Shown in pieces: positions 19,153 through 30,456 of a stretch of DNA of 64,000 bases. The notes under the pieces are model-generated. The model saw nothing but the letters and a program-made list of their open reading frames with translations, made no database searches and was not told the origin of the DNA. Source of the DNA: Yersinia canariae (GTDB lineage: Bacteria; Pseudomonadota; Gammaproteobacteria; Enterobacterales; Enterobacteriaceae); contig NZ_CP043727.1 of assembly GCF_009831415.1 (NCBI RefSeq), positions 1,612,001 to 1,676,000 on the forward strand, in the 5' to 3' direction. Position numbers and translations under genes: made by a program. Numbering within the stretch: the first letter of the stretch is position 1; every line of letters begins with the position of its first letter.

Positions 19153-20517
19153 GTGAAGCAACTTTCTGGTTTGTTGGGCGAATTACGGCAAAAATTACGT
19201 GCCGGTTTCCCTGATCAGGCCGGTATTCGGCAAATTATCTTGCCCGCGCCGGGACAGGTGGGAAGTCAATTGCTTGAGTGGCTTGCCGCGCAATGTCATT
19301 TCCCTCAATTCTATTGGCATCATCGTGAAGGCCATGAAGAGGCGGCAGTTTGTGGTCAAACGCGGCAATTTAATGATGTCCAATCGGCAGATCAATTTAT
19401 TCAACAGCACAGCGCGGTGGCGGGATTGCGTATTTGGGGGCTGAATGCTTTTGAACCCGTTCCTGTTGTCGAACCCCGCGCAGACTCTCTCCAGCAAGCT
19501 CAGGCCAGTTTCCTGTTTTTACCGCGCATTGAAATTTTGCGGCGGGGCAATAATACACATTTGGCCCTTAATCTGGTCAGTGACTATTCCCTGGCACAAG
19601 ACGCCTTGCTCGCCATCGCCTTTATTGACCAACTGGTTATCGCCAAACCCCTGCCAGCATTGGATGCGGTGGTTGAAAATGCCAATCATATGCCGGAATA
19701 CCCACAGTGGAGCCGTCTTATCGAGCAAGCATTGGGCGACATTAAACAGCAAAAAATGGAAAAGGTTGTTTTGGCGCGAGCTACCCGCTTGATGCTGGAT
19801 AAACCGCTATCCTGTGGGGCTTTTATGGCCGCCAGCCGTCAGGTAAATCATCACTGTTTCCACTTTATGCTGCGCTTTGATGCTGTACAGGCATTTTTGG
19901 GATCCAGCCCCGAGCGCTTGTATTTGCGCCAACAGCAAAAGCTGGAAACGGAAGCTTTAGCAGGAACTGCATCTAATGATGATGATACAGCCCAAGCCAC
20001 TGCGCTAGCTAACTGGCTGATGCATGATGAAAAAAATCAACGTGAGAATTTGCTGGTGGTCGATGATATTTGCCAGCGCTTACAAGGTGGGGTAGAGGCC
20101 GTGGATGTCATGCCGCCGGAGGTTATTCGTTTACGCAAAGTTCAGCATTTACGCCGCCGTATTCATGCGCAACTTAATCGCGCTAATGACGCCGACTGTT
20201 TGCAACGATTGCAGCCAACAGCCGCAGTAGCCGGGTTGCCGCGTAATGTTGCCCGGCAGTTTATTGCTGAAAACGAACCTTTTTCTCGAGGCTGGTACGC
20301 CGGTTCCGCAGGTTACCTTTCTCTCAAGCAAGCTGAATTCAGTGTGACACTGCGGTCGGCCTGGGTGGCAGATAAACAGATTCACTTGTATGCCGGTGCC
20401 GGTATTGTCGCGGGATCTGATGCTGAGCAGGAATGGCAGGAAATTAACAATAAATCAGCGGGCTTACGTACTTTGCTGACTAATATTAATCAAGATAATA
20501 ATCATAAAATTGAGTAA
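19153..20517 (+). CDS. menF: Isochorismate synthase (menaquinone)
   Basis: A 454-residue enzyme converting chorismate to isochorismate, the first step of menaquinone synthesis in the cytosol. Motifs of the chorismate-utilising fold are present: [11 protein letters not shown] (catalytic Lys), [30 protein letters not shown] and the final [18 protein letters not shown]. The gene starts with GTG: GAGG at 19144-19147 suits the GTG at 19153 better than that at 19147. It is first in the order menF-menD-menH-menB-menC-menE, the same as E. coli. Confidence 0.96.
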   Translation: MKQLSGLLGELRQKLRAGFPDQAGIRQIILPAPGQVGSQLLEWLAAQCHFPQFYWHHREGHEEAAVCGQTRQFNDVQSADQFIQQHSAVAGLRIWGLNAFEPVPVVEPRADSLQQAQASFLFLPRIEILRRGNNTHLALNLVSDYSLAQDALLAIAFIDQLVIAKPLPALDAVVENANHMPEYPQWSRLIEQALGDIKQQKMEKVVLARATRLMLDKPLSCGAFMAASRQVNHHCFHFMLRFDAVQAFLGSSPERLYLRQQQKLETEALAGTASNDDDTAQATALANWLMHDEKNQRENLLVVDDICQRLQGGVEAVDVMPPEVIRLRKVQHLRRRIHAQLNRANDADCLQRLQPTAAVAGLPRNVARQFIAENEPFSRGWYAGSAGYLSLKQAEFSVTLRSAWVADKQIHLYAGAGIVAGSDAEQEWQEINNKSAGLRTLLTNINQDNNHKIE

Positions 20518-20722
20518 TTAACCGCACTCATTATATGGGCGGATTGTGGCTCTTATGTCGCGGGTGTAAACTGTCAAACAGGGCCAATACAAACCGGCTT
20601 TGTGATATAGACGGTAAAAAATTAACCATTAATCAGTCACTCCGGGCTTTTTCAGAGGATAACTTTTCCTCACGCTGATTATCGGGATCGCAGTGTCTGT
20701 TAACTGACTTTTTGGGCGAACC

Positions 20723-22396
20723 ATGTCGACAAGCGTTTTTAACCGTCGTTGGGCGGCATTACTACTGGAGGCGTTGAGTCGCCACGGTGTGCGTCATATT
20801 TGTATTGCGCCGGGTTCCCGTTCGACACCGCTAACGCTAGCGGCTGCGGCGAACCCATCACTGGTTTGTCATACCCATTTTGATGAGCGCGGTTTAGGGC
20901 ATCTGGCTCTAGGATTGGCGAAAGCCTCAACTGAACCGGTGGCCGTGATTGTCACTTCAGGTACGGCGGCGGCCAACCTTTATCCGGCTTTAATTGAAGC
21001 GGGTTTGACCGGTGAGCGCTTGATCTTATTGACCGCCGATCGCCCGCCGGAATTGATCGATTGCGGGGCGAACCAGGCTATTCGCCAGCAGGGATTATTT
21101 GCCAGCCATCCGACGGTTAGCCTTAATTTGCCACGGCCAACGCCAGATATTTCTGCCTCTTGGCTGGTGTCTACGATAGACAGCGCGATGGCGCAATTAC
21201 AGCATGGTGGCCTACATATTAACTGCCCGTTTGCCGAACCGCTCTATGGCGGTGATGAGCAACTCTATGCGCAGTGGTCTGCCACCTTGGGTGGCTGGTG
21301 GCAAGATTGTCATCCCTGGCTGCGCCAATCGCGCCATTTGCCGCAAATACAGCAATCCGACTGGTTTATCTGGCGTCAAAAGCGCGGTGTCATCATTGCC
21401 GGGCGGATGACCGCTGAAGAGGGCGAACAGCTGGTAAAATGGGCTGAATTACTCGGTTGGCCACTGATTGGTGATGTGCTTTCACAGACCGGCCAACCGC
21501 TTCCTTGTGCTGATCTGTGGCTCGAACATCCGGGCGCACAGCGCGTGTTGGCACAGGCCCAGATTGTCTTGCAGTTTGGCAGTAGTCTGACGGGCAAGCG
21601 CCTGCTGCAATGGCAAGAACAATGCCAGCCGCAGGAATATTGGCTGATAGATACATTACCTGGCCGTCTTGATCCGGCTAATCACCGTGGGCGCAGGATC
21701 ATTTCTCCGGTGAATGAATGGTTGGAACAGCATCCGGCGCAGCGCCGCACTCCTTGGGCCACTGAACTCATTTTATGGTCGGAAAATGCGCATGCTTATG
21801 TTGCCGAAGCGCTGAATGAACAATTCAGTGAGGCGGCGGTTGCGCATCTGCTTAATGAGTTATTACCCGAAAACGGCCAGCTTTTTGTCGGTAACAGTTT
21901 GATTGTGCGGTTGATTGATGCATTAGGTCAATTACCTGCCGGCTACCCGGTTTACAGCAACCGTGGCGCGAGCGGGATAGACGGCTTGCTATCGACCGCC
22001 GCTGGCGTCCAGCGAGCCACTGCCAAACCGACACTGGCGATTGTCGGGGATTTATCGGCGCTTTATGACCTTAATGCTTTGGCTTTATTGCGCCAAAGCT
22101 CGGCTCCGCTGGTGCTGTTGGTGGTCAATAATAACGGCGGGCAGATTTTCTCTCTGCTGCCCACTCCAGAAGCCGATCGCCAACGTTTTTATTGTATGCC
22201 GCAGAATGTGAGTTTTGAACATGCTGCCGCGATGTTTGGTTTAGGTTATGCCCGGCCAGAAAGCTGGTTAATGCTCAAGCAGCAGGTAGAGCAATGCTGG
22301 CTCCATGGCGGTGTCACACTGATTGAAATACAAGTGCCGCCGAGTCAGGGGGCTGAAACACTGCAACAACTGGTGCAGCAGGTGGCCCAATTATGA
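20723..22396 (+). CDS. menD: SEPHCHC synthase
   Basis: A 557-residue thiamine-diphosphate enzyme joining isochorismate and 2-oxoglutarate. The N-terminal Pyr domain carries [16 protein letters not shown] and the Glu-containing [17 protein letters not shown]. The PP domain has [17 protein letters not shown] and [15 protein letters not shown] with the cofactor-binding GDLS...NNNGG pattern. The 205 bp after menF may hold its own promoter. The last 4 bp overlap menH (ATGA), so the two are translationally coupled. Confidence 0.97.
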   Translation: MSTSVFNRRWAALLLEALSRHGVRHICIAPGSRSTPLTLAAAANPSLVCHTHFDERGLGHLALGLAKASTEPVAVIVTSGTAAANLYPALIEAGLTGERLILLTADRPPELIDCGANQAIRQQGLFASHPTVSLNLPRPTPDISASWLVSTIDSAMAQLQHGGLHINCPFAEPLYGGDEQLYAQWSATLGGWWQDCHPWLRQSRHLPQIQQSDWFIWRQKRGVIIAGRMTAEEGEQLVKWAELLGWPLIGDVLSQTGQPLPCADLWLEHPGAQRVLAQAQIVLQFGSSLTGKRLLQWQEQCQPQEYWLIDTLPGRLDPANHRGRRIISPVNEWLEQHPAQRRTPWATELILWSENAHAYVAEALNEQFSEAAVAHLLNELLPENGQLFVGNSLIVRLIDALGQLPAGYPVYSNRGASGIDGLLSTAAGVQRATAKPTLAIVGDLSALYDLNALALLRQSSAPLVLLVVNNNGGQIFSLLPTPEADRQRFYCMPQNVSFEHAAAMFGLGYARPESWLMLKQQVEQCWLHGGVTLIEIQVPPSQGAETLQQLVQQVAQL

Positions 22397-23199
22397 CGCT
22401 GGCTTGCCGTAAACTTGATTCTCATCCCCAATCCTCCGCGCAGCAACATTCCGGGCCATGGTTAGTCTGGTTGCATGGTTTATTGGGGAGCGGCCAGGAT
22501 TGGCTGCCAGTGGCACAATTATGCGGCGATTATTCCTCACTGCTTATTGACTTGCCGGGGCACGGTGAGTCTGTCTCACTGACTACCCGTGGTTTCGACG
22601 ATATCAGCCACCAACTCACACAAACATTGCACGCTAATGGAATTCGCGAATATTGGTTGGCAGGCTATTCTTTAGGCGGCAGAATTGCGATGTATCATGC
22701 TTGCTATGGTAACTCTGTTGGTTTGCAGGGGCTGCTGGTTGAAGGAGGGAACCTCGGGCTGGAAAGTGATGAGCTGCGAGAAACGCGGTTTCGCCATGAT
22801 AGCCAATGGGCGCAACGCTTTCGCGATGAGCCTTTGCCACAAGTATTGGCAGACTGGTATCAGCAGGAGGTGTTTGCCGATTTAGATCCGCAACAGCGTG
22901 AGCAATTGGTGTCATTGCGCGCCAATAATCATGGCCCAGCGGTCGCTGAAATGTTGGAAGCGACCTCACTTGGACATCAGCCTTGGTTATTGCCGGCTCT
23001 GCAACGGCTTAGTGTTCCGTACACGTATTTGTGTGGCGAGCGCGACCATAAATTCCAGCAATTGGCTCATCAATATAAGTTGCCATTACGCACACTGGCC
23101 CGCGCGGGGCACAATGCTCATCGGGCGAACCCCGGGGCTTTTGCCGCGCAGGTACTGTCATTCTTATCACAGTCTTCATTTTTATCACTCCCCCGTTAA
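22393..23199 (+). CDS. menH: SHCHC synthase (alpha/beta hydrolase)
   Basis: A 268-residue alpha/beta-hydrolase that removes pyruvate from SEPHCHC to give SHCHC. The oxyanion motif [12 protein letters not shown] is at about residues 27-38, the nucleophile elbow GYSLGGRIA near residue 95, and a C-terminal His in [11 protein letters not shown]. Family length is about 252. It overlaps menD by 4 bp and precedes menB by 13 bp. Confidence 0.95.
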   Translation: MTLACRKLDSHPQSSAQQHSGPWLVWLHGLLGSGQDWLPVAQLCGDYSSLLIDLPGHGESVSLTTRGFDDISHQLTQTLHANGIREYWLAGYSLGGRIAMYHACYGNSVGLQGLLVEGGNLGLESDELRETRFRHDSQWAQRFRDEPLPQVLADWYQQEVFADLDPQQREQLVSLRANNHGPAVAEMLEATSLGHQPWLLPALQRLSVPYTYLCGERDHKFQQLAHQYKLPLRTLARAGHNAHRANPGAFAAQVLSFLSQSSFLSLPR

Positions 23200-23212
23200 A
23201 GGAATGCTTATT

Positions 23213-24070
23213 ATGCTTTATCCGAGCGAAGAACAACTGTACGCCGCCATCGAATGGCAAGATTGCTCCGCCGGGTTTGAAGATATTCGCTATCACAAAT
23301 CCAGTGATGGGATCGCCAAGATAACCATCAACCGTCCTCATGTACGTAACGCATTCCGCCCGTTAACCGTGAAAGAGATGATTCAGGCGCTGGCTGATGC
23401 CCGCTACGATGACAATATCGGCGTAATCATTTTGACGGGCGAGGGCGAAAAAGCCTTCTGTTCCGGTGGTGATCAGAAAGTTCGTGGCGACTACGGCGGC
23501 TATCAGGATGCTAGTGGTACCCATCATCTGAATGTGTTGGATTTCCAGCGCCAGATCCGTACCTGTCCGAAACCTATTGTAGCAATGGTTGCCGGCTATT
23601 CTATTGGTGGTGGGCATGTATTACATATGATGTGTGACCTCACTGTCGCCGCTGATAACGCCATCTTCGGCCAAACCGGGCCAAAAGTGGGCTCATTCGA
23701 CGGCGGCTGGGGTGCGGCATATATGGCGCGCATTGTCGGCCAGAAAAAAGCGCGAGAAATCTGGTTCTTATGCCGTCAGTATGATGCTAAACAAGCATTG
23801 GATATGGGGCTGGTGAATACTGTGGTGCCTATCGCTGATCTGGAAAAAGAGACCGTGCGCTGGTGTCGTGAAATGTTGCAAAACAGCCCAATGGCATTGC
23901 GCTGCCTGAAAGCGGCATTGAACGCCGACTGTGATGGCCAGGCGGGTCTGCAAGAGCTAGCCGGTAACGCCACCATGTTGTTCTATATGACAGATGAAGG
24001 TCAGGAAGGGCGTAATGCATTCAATGAGAAACGCCAGCCAGACTTCAGCAAATTCAAGCGTAATCCGTAA
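23213..24070 (+). CDS. menB: 1,4-dihydroxy-2-naphthoyl-CoA synthase
   Basis: A 285-residue crotonase-family enzyme closing the naphthoate ring from o-succinylbenzoyl-CoA. It has the same length as E. coli MenB and is almost identical ([55 protein letters not shown]). The frame is open back to 22898 inside menH, but the ATG at 23213 with AAAGGA at 23198-23203 gives the family start. The stop codon shares its last base with the menC start (TAATG). Confidence 0.98.
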   Translation: MLYPSEEQLYAAIEWQDCSAGFEDIRYHKSSDGIAKITINRPHVRNAFRPLTVKEMIQALADARYDDNIGVIILTGEGEKAFCSGGDQKVRGDYGGYQDASGTHHLNVLDFQRQIRTCPKPIVAMVAGYSIGGGHVLHMMCDLTVAADNAIFGQTGPKVGSFDGGWGAAYMARIVGQKKAREIWFLCRQYDAKQALDMGLVNTVVPIADLEKETVRWCREMLQNSPMALRCLKAALNADCDGQAGLQELAGNATMLFYMTDEGQEGRNAFNEKRQPDFSKFKRNP

Positions 24071-25041
24071 TGCGCGCGGCCACACTTTACCGCTATAGCC
24101 TCCCGATGGAAGCGGGGGTGATATTGCGGCATCAGCGGCTGAAAAGTCGCGATGGATTATTAGTGAAGTTGCAGCAAGACGGGCAGACCGGCTGGGGGGA
24201 AATTGCGCCCTTGCCGGAGTTCAGTCATGAAACGCTGGCACAAGCACAGGTTGTCGCACAAAACTGGTTGCAAAATTGGGCGGGCGGGGCGGAACCTGAA
24301 CTTGATGCTTTGCCTTCTGTCGCTTTTGGCTTGAGTTGCGCCTTGGCGGAGCTGGATAATTCATTGCCGCTGGCGGCGAATTACCGCAAAGCTCCGCTGT
24401 GTACGGGTGATCCTGACGAGTTATTCGCCGTGTTACAAGCGCTGCCGGGCGAGAAAGTGGCCAAGGTGAAAGTTGGGCTGTATGAAGCGGTGCGCGATGG
24501 CATGATTGTGAATGTGCTGCTGGAAGCCTTGCCGGATTTGACCTTGCGGCTGGATGCTAATCGCAGCTGGACGCGGGCCAAAGCAGACGGTTTTGCCAAG
24601 TATGTTAATCCTGAATTGCGCTCACGCATTGCATTTCTGGAAGAGCCCTGTAAAACCCGCGCTGAATCCCGTGAGTTTACCCGTGACACTGGCATTGCTA
24701 TTGCGTGGGATGAAAGTGTGCGCGAGGCAGATTTTCAGGTTGAAGCAGAACCGGGAGTGGCCGCCATTGTTATCAAACCGACACTGGTGGGCAGTATCGC
24801 GCGTTGCCAACAATTAGTGCAGCAAGCGCATCAAGCGGGGCTGGTGGCCGTTATCAGTTCCAGTATCGAATCGAGCTTGGGCTTGACTCAACTGGCACGA
24901 TTAGCGGATTGGCTAACTCCCGCCACCGTACCGGGCTTGGATACATTGAGCCTGATGCAGGCGCAATTGGTTCGTGAGTGGCCGGAGAGCACTCTGCCCG
25001 TGGTGACAGCCGACCAACTGGATGTGCTATGGCACAGCTAA
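24070..25041 (+). CDS. menC: o-Succinylbenzoate synthase
   Basis: A 323-residue enolase-superfamily dehydratase turning SHCHC into o-succinylbenzoate. The metal and acid/base residues are in place: KVKVG (catalytic Lys), [14 protein letters not shown] and AWDESVRE (Asp/Glu/Asp metal ligands), and VIKPTLVG (second catalytic Lys). The start overlaps the menB stop by one base, and the end overlaps menE by 13 bp, indicating tight coupling. Confidence 0.97.
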   Translation: MRAATLYRYSLPMEAGVILRHQRLKSRDGLLVKLQQDGQTGWGEIAPLPEFSHETLAQAQVVAQNWLQNWAGGAEPELDALPSVAFGLSCALAELDNSLPLAANYRKAPLCTGDPDELFAVLQALPGEKVAKVKVGLYEAVRDGMIVNVLLEALPDLTLRLDANRSWTRAKADGFAKYVNPELRSRIAFLEEPCKTRAESREFTRDTGIAIAWDESVREADFQVEAEPGVAAIVIKPTLVGSIARCQQLVQQAHQAGLVAVISSSIESSLGLTQLARLADWLTPATVPGLDTLSLMQAQLVREWPESTLPVVTADQLDVLWHS

Positions 25042-26420
25042 ATGATTGGCCTTGGAAACATTTATTTCCATGGAAGCACTGGGCCAATCTGCAACCTCGG
25101 GCGACTGCTATTCGCTCGGGGGAGCAACAGATCAGTTGGCAACAATTAGCCACTGATATTGATAGTCTTGCCGCCAGTTTTCAACAGCAAGGTGTGATAC
25201 CTGATTGTGGCATTGTGCTGCGCGGTAAAAACAGTTATTCATTGTTATTGGCGTATTTGGCGGCATTGCAGTGCGCCGCGCGCGTTTTACCGCTCAACCC
25301 GCAATTGCCAGAAGCTTTGTTAGCACAACTCCTGCCGCAGCTAGATATTGATTTTATGCTGAATCTGGCTGATCCGCTGCCCGCGCAGCTCAGTTTTATT
25401 CCGCTGGATTTTACCCTCAAAAATTGCGCATTAAAAGCAGTGGAATGGGATAGCCAACGGCTGGCAACCATGACATTGACCTCCGGATCTTCAGGTTTAC
25501 CCAAAGCGGCAGTACACACTCTGGCGGCCCATCTGGTCAGCGCCGACGGTGTCTTGCGGTTGATGAATTTTACGGCTAATGACAGTTGGTTGCTGTCATT
25601 ACCGCTGTTTCATGTCTCGGGGCAGGGCATTGTTTGGCGCTGGTTAAGTGCCGGAGCGGGCTTAGTGGTGCAAGCGGGCATGCCGTTATCTGATGCGCTG
25701 ATGGGGTGCAGCCATGCTTCACTGGTGCCAACCCAACTTTGGCGTTTGTTGGAGAATTCAGAGCAAACACTCACCTTGAAAGACGTGTTATTGGGGGGGG
25801 CCGCTATCCCGACTACGCTAACCGAGCAAGCCGAAGCTCGGGGAATTCGTTGCTGGTGTGGCTATGGTCTGACGGAATCCGCTTCGACGGTGTGCGCCAA
25901 ACGTGCTGACGGCTTGCCGGGGGTTGGTATTGCGCTACAGGGGCGGCAGGTGAAGCTGGTTGAGAGTGAAGTCTGGGTAAAAGCTGCTTGTCTGGCGACC
26001 GGTTATTGGCGACAGGGGCAGTTGCAACCGCTGACTGACAGTGAAGGTTGGTTCCATACGCGTGATCGCGGCGAATGGCAGCAAGGTGAACTGCGTATCC
26101 TTGGGCGGTTGGATAATTTATTTTTTAGCGGTGGCGAAGGTATTCAGCCGGAGGATATTGAGCGTGTTTTATTACAGTATCCAGGGGTGCAGCAGGCTTT
26201 TGTTATTCCTGCCGCTGATACTGAATTCGGTCATCGCCCTGTCGCCGTGATTGATGCAGACGAAGCCGTGGATGACGCCGTTTTAGCAAGTTGGTTAGCA
26301 CCGCAATTGGCTGTATTCCAGCGCCCTGTGGCCTTTTACCGCTTACCGGCGGAGCTTAAAAATGGCGGAATTAAGGTGTCGCGGCGGAGTGTTTTTGATT
26401 TTGTGGCTAAGCAGATTTAA
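25029..26420 (+). CDS. menE: o-Succinylbenzoate-CoA ligase
   Basis: A 463-residue acyl-adenylate-forming ligase activating o-succinylbenzoate with CoA and ATP; E. coli MenE has 451 residues. The AMP-binding motif [15 protein letters not shown], the [10 protein letters not shown] motif and the C-terminal hinge ([22 protein letters not shown]) are visible. The frame is open back to 24978, but [18 protein letters not shown] at 25029 is the natural start and overlaps the end of menC. It is the last gene of the men operon. Confidence 0.96.
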   Translation: MAQLNDWPWKHLFPWKHWANLQPRATAIRSGEQQISWQQLATDIDSLAASFQQQGVIPDCGIVLRGKNSYSLLLAYLAALQCAARVLPLNPQLPEALLAQLLPQLDIDFMLNLADPLPAQLSFIPLDFTLKNCALKAVEWDSQRLATMTLTSGSSGLPKAAVHTLAAHLVSADGVLRLMNFTANDSWLLSLPLFHVSGQGIVWRWLSAGAGLVVQAGMPLSDALMGCSHASLVPTQLWRLLENSEQTLTLKDVLLGGAAIPTTLTEQAEARGIRCWCGYGLTESASTVCAKRADGLPGVGIALQGRQVKLVESEVWVKAACLATGYWRQGQLQPLTDSEGWFHTRDRGEWQQGELRILGRLDNLFFSGGEGIQPEDIERVLLQYPGVQQAFVIPAADTEFGHRPVAVIDADEAVDDAVLASWLAPQLAVFQRPVAFYRLPAELKNGGIKVSRRSVFDFVAKQI

Positions 26421-26451
26421 TGATCGAGTTCATATCAACTGAACCCGATCA
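26421..26451. terminator. Hairpin between convergent menE and katA
   Basis: TGATCGAGTTCA and TGAACCCGATCA pair over 12 bp with one mismatch, starting right after the menE stop. There is no T-tract, so it is a probable bidirectional or Rho-assisted terminator. Confidence 0.55.
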
Positions 26452-26487
26452 CCAAACCCAATCACTTACAGTGATAAACAAAAAACG

Positions 26488-27927
26488 TTAATTTAATCCC
26501 AAAGCCTTCTTCACTCCGTCACCATAATCGGGGTGAACTTGTGTAAACAATGCTATCTGGCGGCGCTGAATCTCTTCTGGAATTTGTGACAACTCACCGG
26601 CAATGCGGGCAAACATCCGCTGATGCTCTTCTGCACTGAGTAAGTTGAATAATGCCCGAGGTTGTGAGAAATAGTCGCTATCTTCGCGGTGATTCCAGTG
26701 ATCAGCAGCGCCTTCGAGTGTTAATGGCGGCTCGCTGAAATCAGGTTGTTCCTGGAACAAACCAAAACTATTTGGCTCGTAAGTTGCGCCATTACCACTG
26801 TTACCGTCAACCCGCATTGCGCCATCGCGATGATAATTATGGAATGGGCATTTAGCACTGTTCACTGGGATCTGATGATGATTTACCCCTAAACGATAAC
26901 GAGCGGCGTCACCATAAGAGAAGAGGCGGCCTTGCAGCATACGGTCAGGAGAGAAACTCACCCCTGGCACGACGTTGGCTGGGTTGAATGCCACTTGTTC
27001 CACTTCAGCAAAGTAGTTTTCTGGATTGCGGTTCAGTTCGAAGAAACCCACATCAATCAGCGGATAATCGCCGTGTGGCCAAACCTTGGTTAGGTCGAAT
27101 GGGTTATATGGGGTTTGTGATGCTTCATGCTCTGGCATCACCTGAATTTGTAAATTCCAGCGTGGGAAGTCGCCGTGTTCAATGGCTTCAAACAGATCAC
27201 GCTGGGAACTCTCACGATCCTGACCAACCAGTTTTTCAGCCTCATCATCCATAAGGTTTTCAATGCCTTGCTGGCAGCGAAAATGGAATTTAACCCAAAA
27301 TCGCTCATTGTTGGCATTGATAAAACTGAAGGTATGGCTGCCGAATCCGTGCATATGGCGATACGATTTTGGCAGGCCACGGTCACTAAAATCGATAGTG
27401 AGCTGGTGTAGAGATTCAGGAAGCTGGGAGAAGAAATCCCATTTATAAGTTGGGTTACGCAGGTTGGTGCGGGGGTCGCGTTTAACAACGTGGTTCAGAT
27501 CCGGGAATTTCAGTGGATCACGTAAATAGAATACCGGAGTATCATTACCGACCAAATCCCAATTACCTTCCTCCGTGTAATATTTCATGGCAAAACCACG
27601 AATATCACGTTCGGCATCGGCCGCACCCCGTTCGCCAGCGACTGTTGAGAAACGCACAAACATTTCAGTTTGTTTGCCAATCTCTGCGAAAATTTTTGCG
27701 CGAGTGTATCGGGTGATATCGTGGGTGACGGTGAACGTGCCGTAAGCACCAGAGCCTTTAGCATGCATGCGGCGTTCAGGGATAACTTCACGATCAAAAT
27801 GGGCCAGTTTTTCCAGGAACCAGACATCTTGCAGCAACATGGGGCCACGTCGGCCAGCTGTGACAACATTATTATTATCAACGACGGGAGCGCCCGCCGC
27901 GGTTGTTAATCCTTTCTTTTTGCTCAT
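26488..27927 (-). CDS. katA: Monofunctional haem catalase
   Basis: A 479-residue small-subunit (clade 3) catalase decomposing hydrogen peroxide. Active-site motifs are present: [14 protein letters not shown] with the distal His, VGNDTPVF with the distal Asn, and the haem-ligand Tyr in [15 protein letters not shown]-binding residues of the clade appear intact. No signal peptide is seen, so it is cytosolic. ATG codons at 27930 and 27927 are adjacent; GGAGAA upstream fits either, and I chose the second. Confidence 0.96.
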   Translation of the reverse strand: MSKKKGLTTAAGAPVVDNNNVVTAGRRGPMLLQDVWFLEKLAHFDREVIPERRMHAKGSGAYGTFTVTHDITRYTRAKIFAEIGKQTEMFVRFSTVAGERGAADAERDIRGFAMKYYTEEGNWDLVGNDTPVFYLRDPLKFPDLNHVVKRDPRTNLRNPTYKWDFFSQLPESLHQLTIDFSDRGLPKSYRHMHGFGSHTFSFINANNERFWVKFHFRCQQGIENLMDDEAEKLVGQDRESSQRDLFEAIEHGDFPRWNLQIQVMPEHEASQTPYNPFDLTKVWPHGDYPLIDVGFFELNRNPENYFAEVEQVAFNPANVVPGVSFSPDRMLQGRLFSYGDAARYRLGVNHHQIPVNSAKCPFHNYHRDGAMRVDGNSGNGATYEPNSFGLFQEQPDFSEPPLTLEGAADHWNHREDSDYFSQPRALFNLLSAEEHQRMFARIAGELSQIPEEIQRRQIALFTQVHPDYGDGVKKALGLN

Positions 27928-28282
27928 CATTTTCTCCAGTATGGCTGTTGAATTGATTGCGTTTCGGGTGTTTTAAAGCATGACATTTCGCCAAAAGTCT
28001 GATTGGCAAAATAATAACTTAAACAACATCAGCAAGTTATTCCTTGATCTCCACACTAGTTGTAGCTTTATTAGCGCCATTCAGCAAATAGGCACGCCTT
28101 ATCGTTATCATTGTTAGCATAAGGCATGTCAATCACATGGTTTTTACAATCATTTGAAATACTGTGGTATTTAATCGGTTTTTTCGTGTGTTCATGCTGT
28201 TTTTTTCAGTTAAACTCGATGCGGGGAAGCCCGTCGGCCAGAATTTGCTCACGGGTGACATCACGAATAACGAGAGAACAAT
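27928..28282. other. Divergent promoter region of katA and yfaZ
   Basis: No gene is seen. A 7-bp inverted repeat, GCCTTAT (28095-28101) and ATAAGGC (28118-28124), is separated by 16 nt and could bind a regulator. No clear OxyR site was recognised. Confidence 0.4.
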
Positions 28283-28825
28283 ATGAATAAGCATTTAATC
28301 GCGTGCGCAGCTAGCCTGCTGTTTGTGGCCGGTTCAGCCAGTGCAGTGAGTTTCAACGCCGAAACTGGGCGTCATTACACCAATTTAGGCTTTGGTCTTG
28401 GCACAAATACTGGCGGGTTGGCTATCAGCGGCAACTGGGCGCGCAGTGACCATGACGGTGATATCTACGGCATGGGCTTGGGCTTCAATCTGCCCATTGG
28501 CCCAATGATGGCAACTGTCGGCGGGAAAGGCATTTATATGTCACCAGAAGACGGCAGCAGTGGTGGTGCGGTAGCGATTGGTGGCGGGTTAACCTACCCA
28601 ATCAACAAATCATTCACTTTGTATGGTGAAGGTTATTTCGCCCCTGAAGAACTGACCAGTGGGATGAAATCATACAGTGAAGCCAACGGTGGCCTGCGCT
28701 GGAATGTATTCCGCCCATTAACTGTTGATGTCGGCTATCGCTATATCAATATGGAAGGTAAAGAAGGGCATCGCGATAACCGCGTAGCCGATGGCGTGTA
28801 TATTGGTGCTGGCTTAGCATTCTGA
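28283..28825 (+). CDS. yfaZ: YfaZ-family outer membrane protein
   Basis: A 180-residue outer-membrane beta-barrel of unknown function. The signal peptide is residues 1-21 (MNKHLIACAASLLFVAGSASA). The mature part alternates short strands and turns and ends in Phe, as outer-membrane proteins do. It closely resembles E. coli YfaZ (RHYTNLGFGLGTNTGGLAISG, MATVGGKGIY, VDVGYRYINMEGKEGHRDN). yfaZ and yfaY are neighbours in E. coli, whereas here tyrP lies between them. Confidence 0.92.
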   Translation: MNKHLIACAASLLFVAGSASAVSFNAETGRHYTNLGFGLGTNTGGLAISGNWARSDHDGDIYGMGLGFNLPIGPMMATVGGKGIYMSPEDGSSGGAVAIGGGLTYPINKSFTLYGEGYFAPEELTSGMKSYSEANGGLRWNVFRPLTVDVGYRYINMEGKEGHRDNRVADGVYIGAGLAF

Positions 28826-28840
28826 TTCGGCGCTGTTTTT

Positions 28841-28874
28841 AAAAGGCGCATTCCTGACTGGATATGCGCCTTTT
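28841..28874. terminator. Bidirectional terminator between yfaZ and tyrP
   Basis: AAAAGGCGCAT and ATGCGCCTTTT flank a 12-nt loop between two converging genes. T-runs occur on both strands. Confidence 0.85.
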
Positions 28875-28891
28875 AGTCTTTATGGACTGAA

Positions 28892-30100
28892 TTATCCAAC
28901 CGCCGGTAATGCGCCGGTCACTATTCCCACCTGAATGCCAATCACCAGCACGCCACAAGCAAATACTGCAGCTAACGCTGGTTTCCCGCCCCAGACACGA
29001 TAATTTCCCTGATGGATTTTACGCGCTTTCCACGCCAGCATTGCGGGTAGGATTAATGCCAAAACGGATAATGCGACTGCTGCAAAGCCCAGCGCCATAA
29101 TAAAGCCGCGTGGGTAAAACAGCGCAAACAATAGTGGCGGCACAAAGGTAATCGCACCAGTTTGCAGGCGGCCACGCACTGAATTACGGCGTTTAAATAA
29201 ATCGGCCAGATAATCAAACAAGCCCAAGGCGACACCCAGGAATGAGGTTGCCAGTGCCAGGTCGGCAAACAGGTGAACGGCTAACTCAACATGGGGAGAG
29301 GCCACGACATCGCGTACGGCTTGCAATAGACCATTCAAACCGGCTTGCTGCGCCAATATTCCGACAAAGGTATGGGAGGAAATAGCCCCTAATGTCGCTA
29401 ACTGCCAAAAAATATAAGCAATTAATGGGATCGCACTGCCGATAATAAACACCCAGCGCAGTTTGCGAATATTGCCACCCATATAATTGACAATACTTGG
29501 CACGCTACCATGGAAACCAAATGAAGTGAAAATAACCGGAATAGCGGAAAGCGCTAACCCTTGCTCTAACGGCAGCGTTAATAAGTTGGTTTTTTCGATA
29601 TGCGGCATCATCAGTGACAGCATAACTATCAGGAAAATAATTTTGGCGCTGAATAAAACACGGTTAAATAAATCAACAGAATGGGTGCCAATACAGACCA
29701 CACCGCCGGCCACGAGGGTAAACAATAATACGCCAAGGTAAGTTGGAAACGATTGTTGAGTCCACTGGCTGATGCTGGTCGCCAGCAATTCGCCCGCACC
29801 GCTGATATAAGCGGCAGTCAGCGCGTACATCAAAAACATCATGCTAAAACCGGTGAGCCATTGCCCCCGATGGCCGAGGTAGCGTTTGGCCAAGGTGCCC
29901 AGCCCGGTATTTGCCGCTTCGTGTTGGTAGACTTCCACCAAGAGTAGTGCGGTGTAACACATTAATACCCAAAGAAAAACGAGTAATGCGAGGGTGACGC
30001 CGAAGCCCACTCCCGCCGCTGCCAGTGGCATTGCCAACATACCAGCACCGATAGTGGTGCCAGCAACGATAAATATACTGCCCAGAGTGCGATTCTTCAC
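28892..30100 (-). CDS. tyrP: Tyrosine-specific permease
   Basis: A 402-residue inner-membrane carrier of the hydroxy/aromatic amino acid permease family, importing tyrosine with protons; E. coli TyrP has 403 residues. The N-terminal signature [22 protein letters not shown] and [20 protein letters not shown] are nearly identical to E. coli. The frame stays open upstream, but the GTG at 30100 follows GAGGAA at proper spacing and gives the family start. A TyrR half-box (TGTAAA at 30193-30198) lies 93 bp upstream; the second arm is poor. Confidence 0.93.
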   Translation of the reverse strand: MKNRTLGSIFIVAGTTIGAGMLAMPLAAAGVGFGVTLALLVFLWVLMCYTALLLVEVYQHEAANTGLGTLAKRYLGHRGQWLTGFSMMFLMYALTAAYISGAGELLATSISQWTQQSFPTYLGVLLFTLVAGGVVCIGTHSVDLFNRVLFSAKIIFLIVMLSLMMPHIEKTNLLTLPLEQGLALSAIPVIFTSFGFHGSVPSIVNYMGGNIRKLRWVFIIGSAIPLIAYIFWQLATLGAISSHTFVGILAQQAGLNGLLQAVRDVVASPHVELAVHLFADLALATSFLGVALGLFDYLADLFKRRNSVRGRLQTGAITFVPPLLFALFYPRGFIMALGFAAVALSVLALILPAMLAWKARKIHQGNYRVWGGKPALAAVFACGVLVIGIQVGIVTGALPAVG

Positions 30101-30306
30101 GCTTTCCTCTACTACATGACAATTTGTTAGCATGATAAAGTGCAGCAGAGTAAAGGATTGCCCTATTTGTGTCAAATCGGCGTTACGGGCGATGTAAACT
30201 TATCATTACGGTTTTCAAGGCGCTGAAATATAGACTTTTACTATTGTATTCATTCTATAGTGGATAACGATTGTGTTTATACGACTGGCTTCTTAAAGTG
30301 GATACA

Positions 30307-30437
30307 TATACCCCTCATACTTCAAGTTGCGTTCAAATTTGCTCCCGGCAGATTTGTCACTTAATTACTTACTGGTGTAAGTTCCTGGAGATTTTCTCCG
30401 TTGCCACCTTCCTGCAACGCGAATTATTTTGGGTATA
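30307..30437 (-). repeat. ERIC element (full length)
   Basis: About 130 bp bounded by TATACCC and GGGTATA, with ERIC termini (TTCAAGTTGCG; GTTGCAGGAAGG on the other strand) and the core CTCCAGGAACTTAC and AGTAAGT on the minus strand. It ends only 20 bp before the yfaY start codon, so it would be the transcribed leader of that gene. Confidence 0.9.
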
Positions 30438-30456
30438 AACGCCAACGGAGAAGAAA

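Noticed and set aside
22898..23212. Upstream extension of the menB frame
   Set aside because: It runs inside menH, and the extra residues do not belong to MenB. The start at 23213 has a ribosome site and gives 285 residues as in E. coli.
24978..25028. Upstream extension of menE into menC
   Set aside because: The added residues are not family-like; MAQLNDWPW at 25029 is the proper start.
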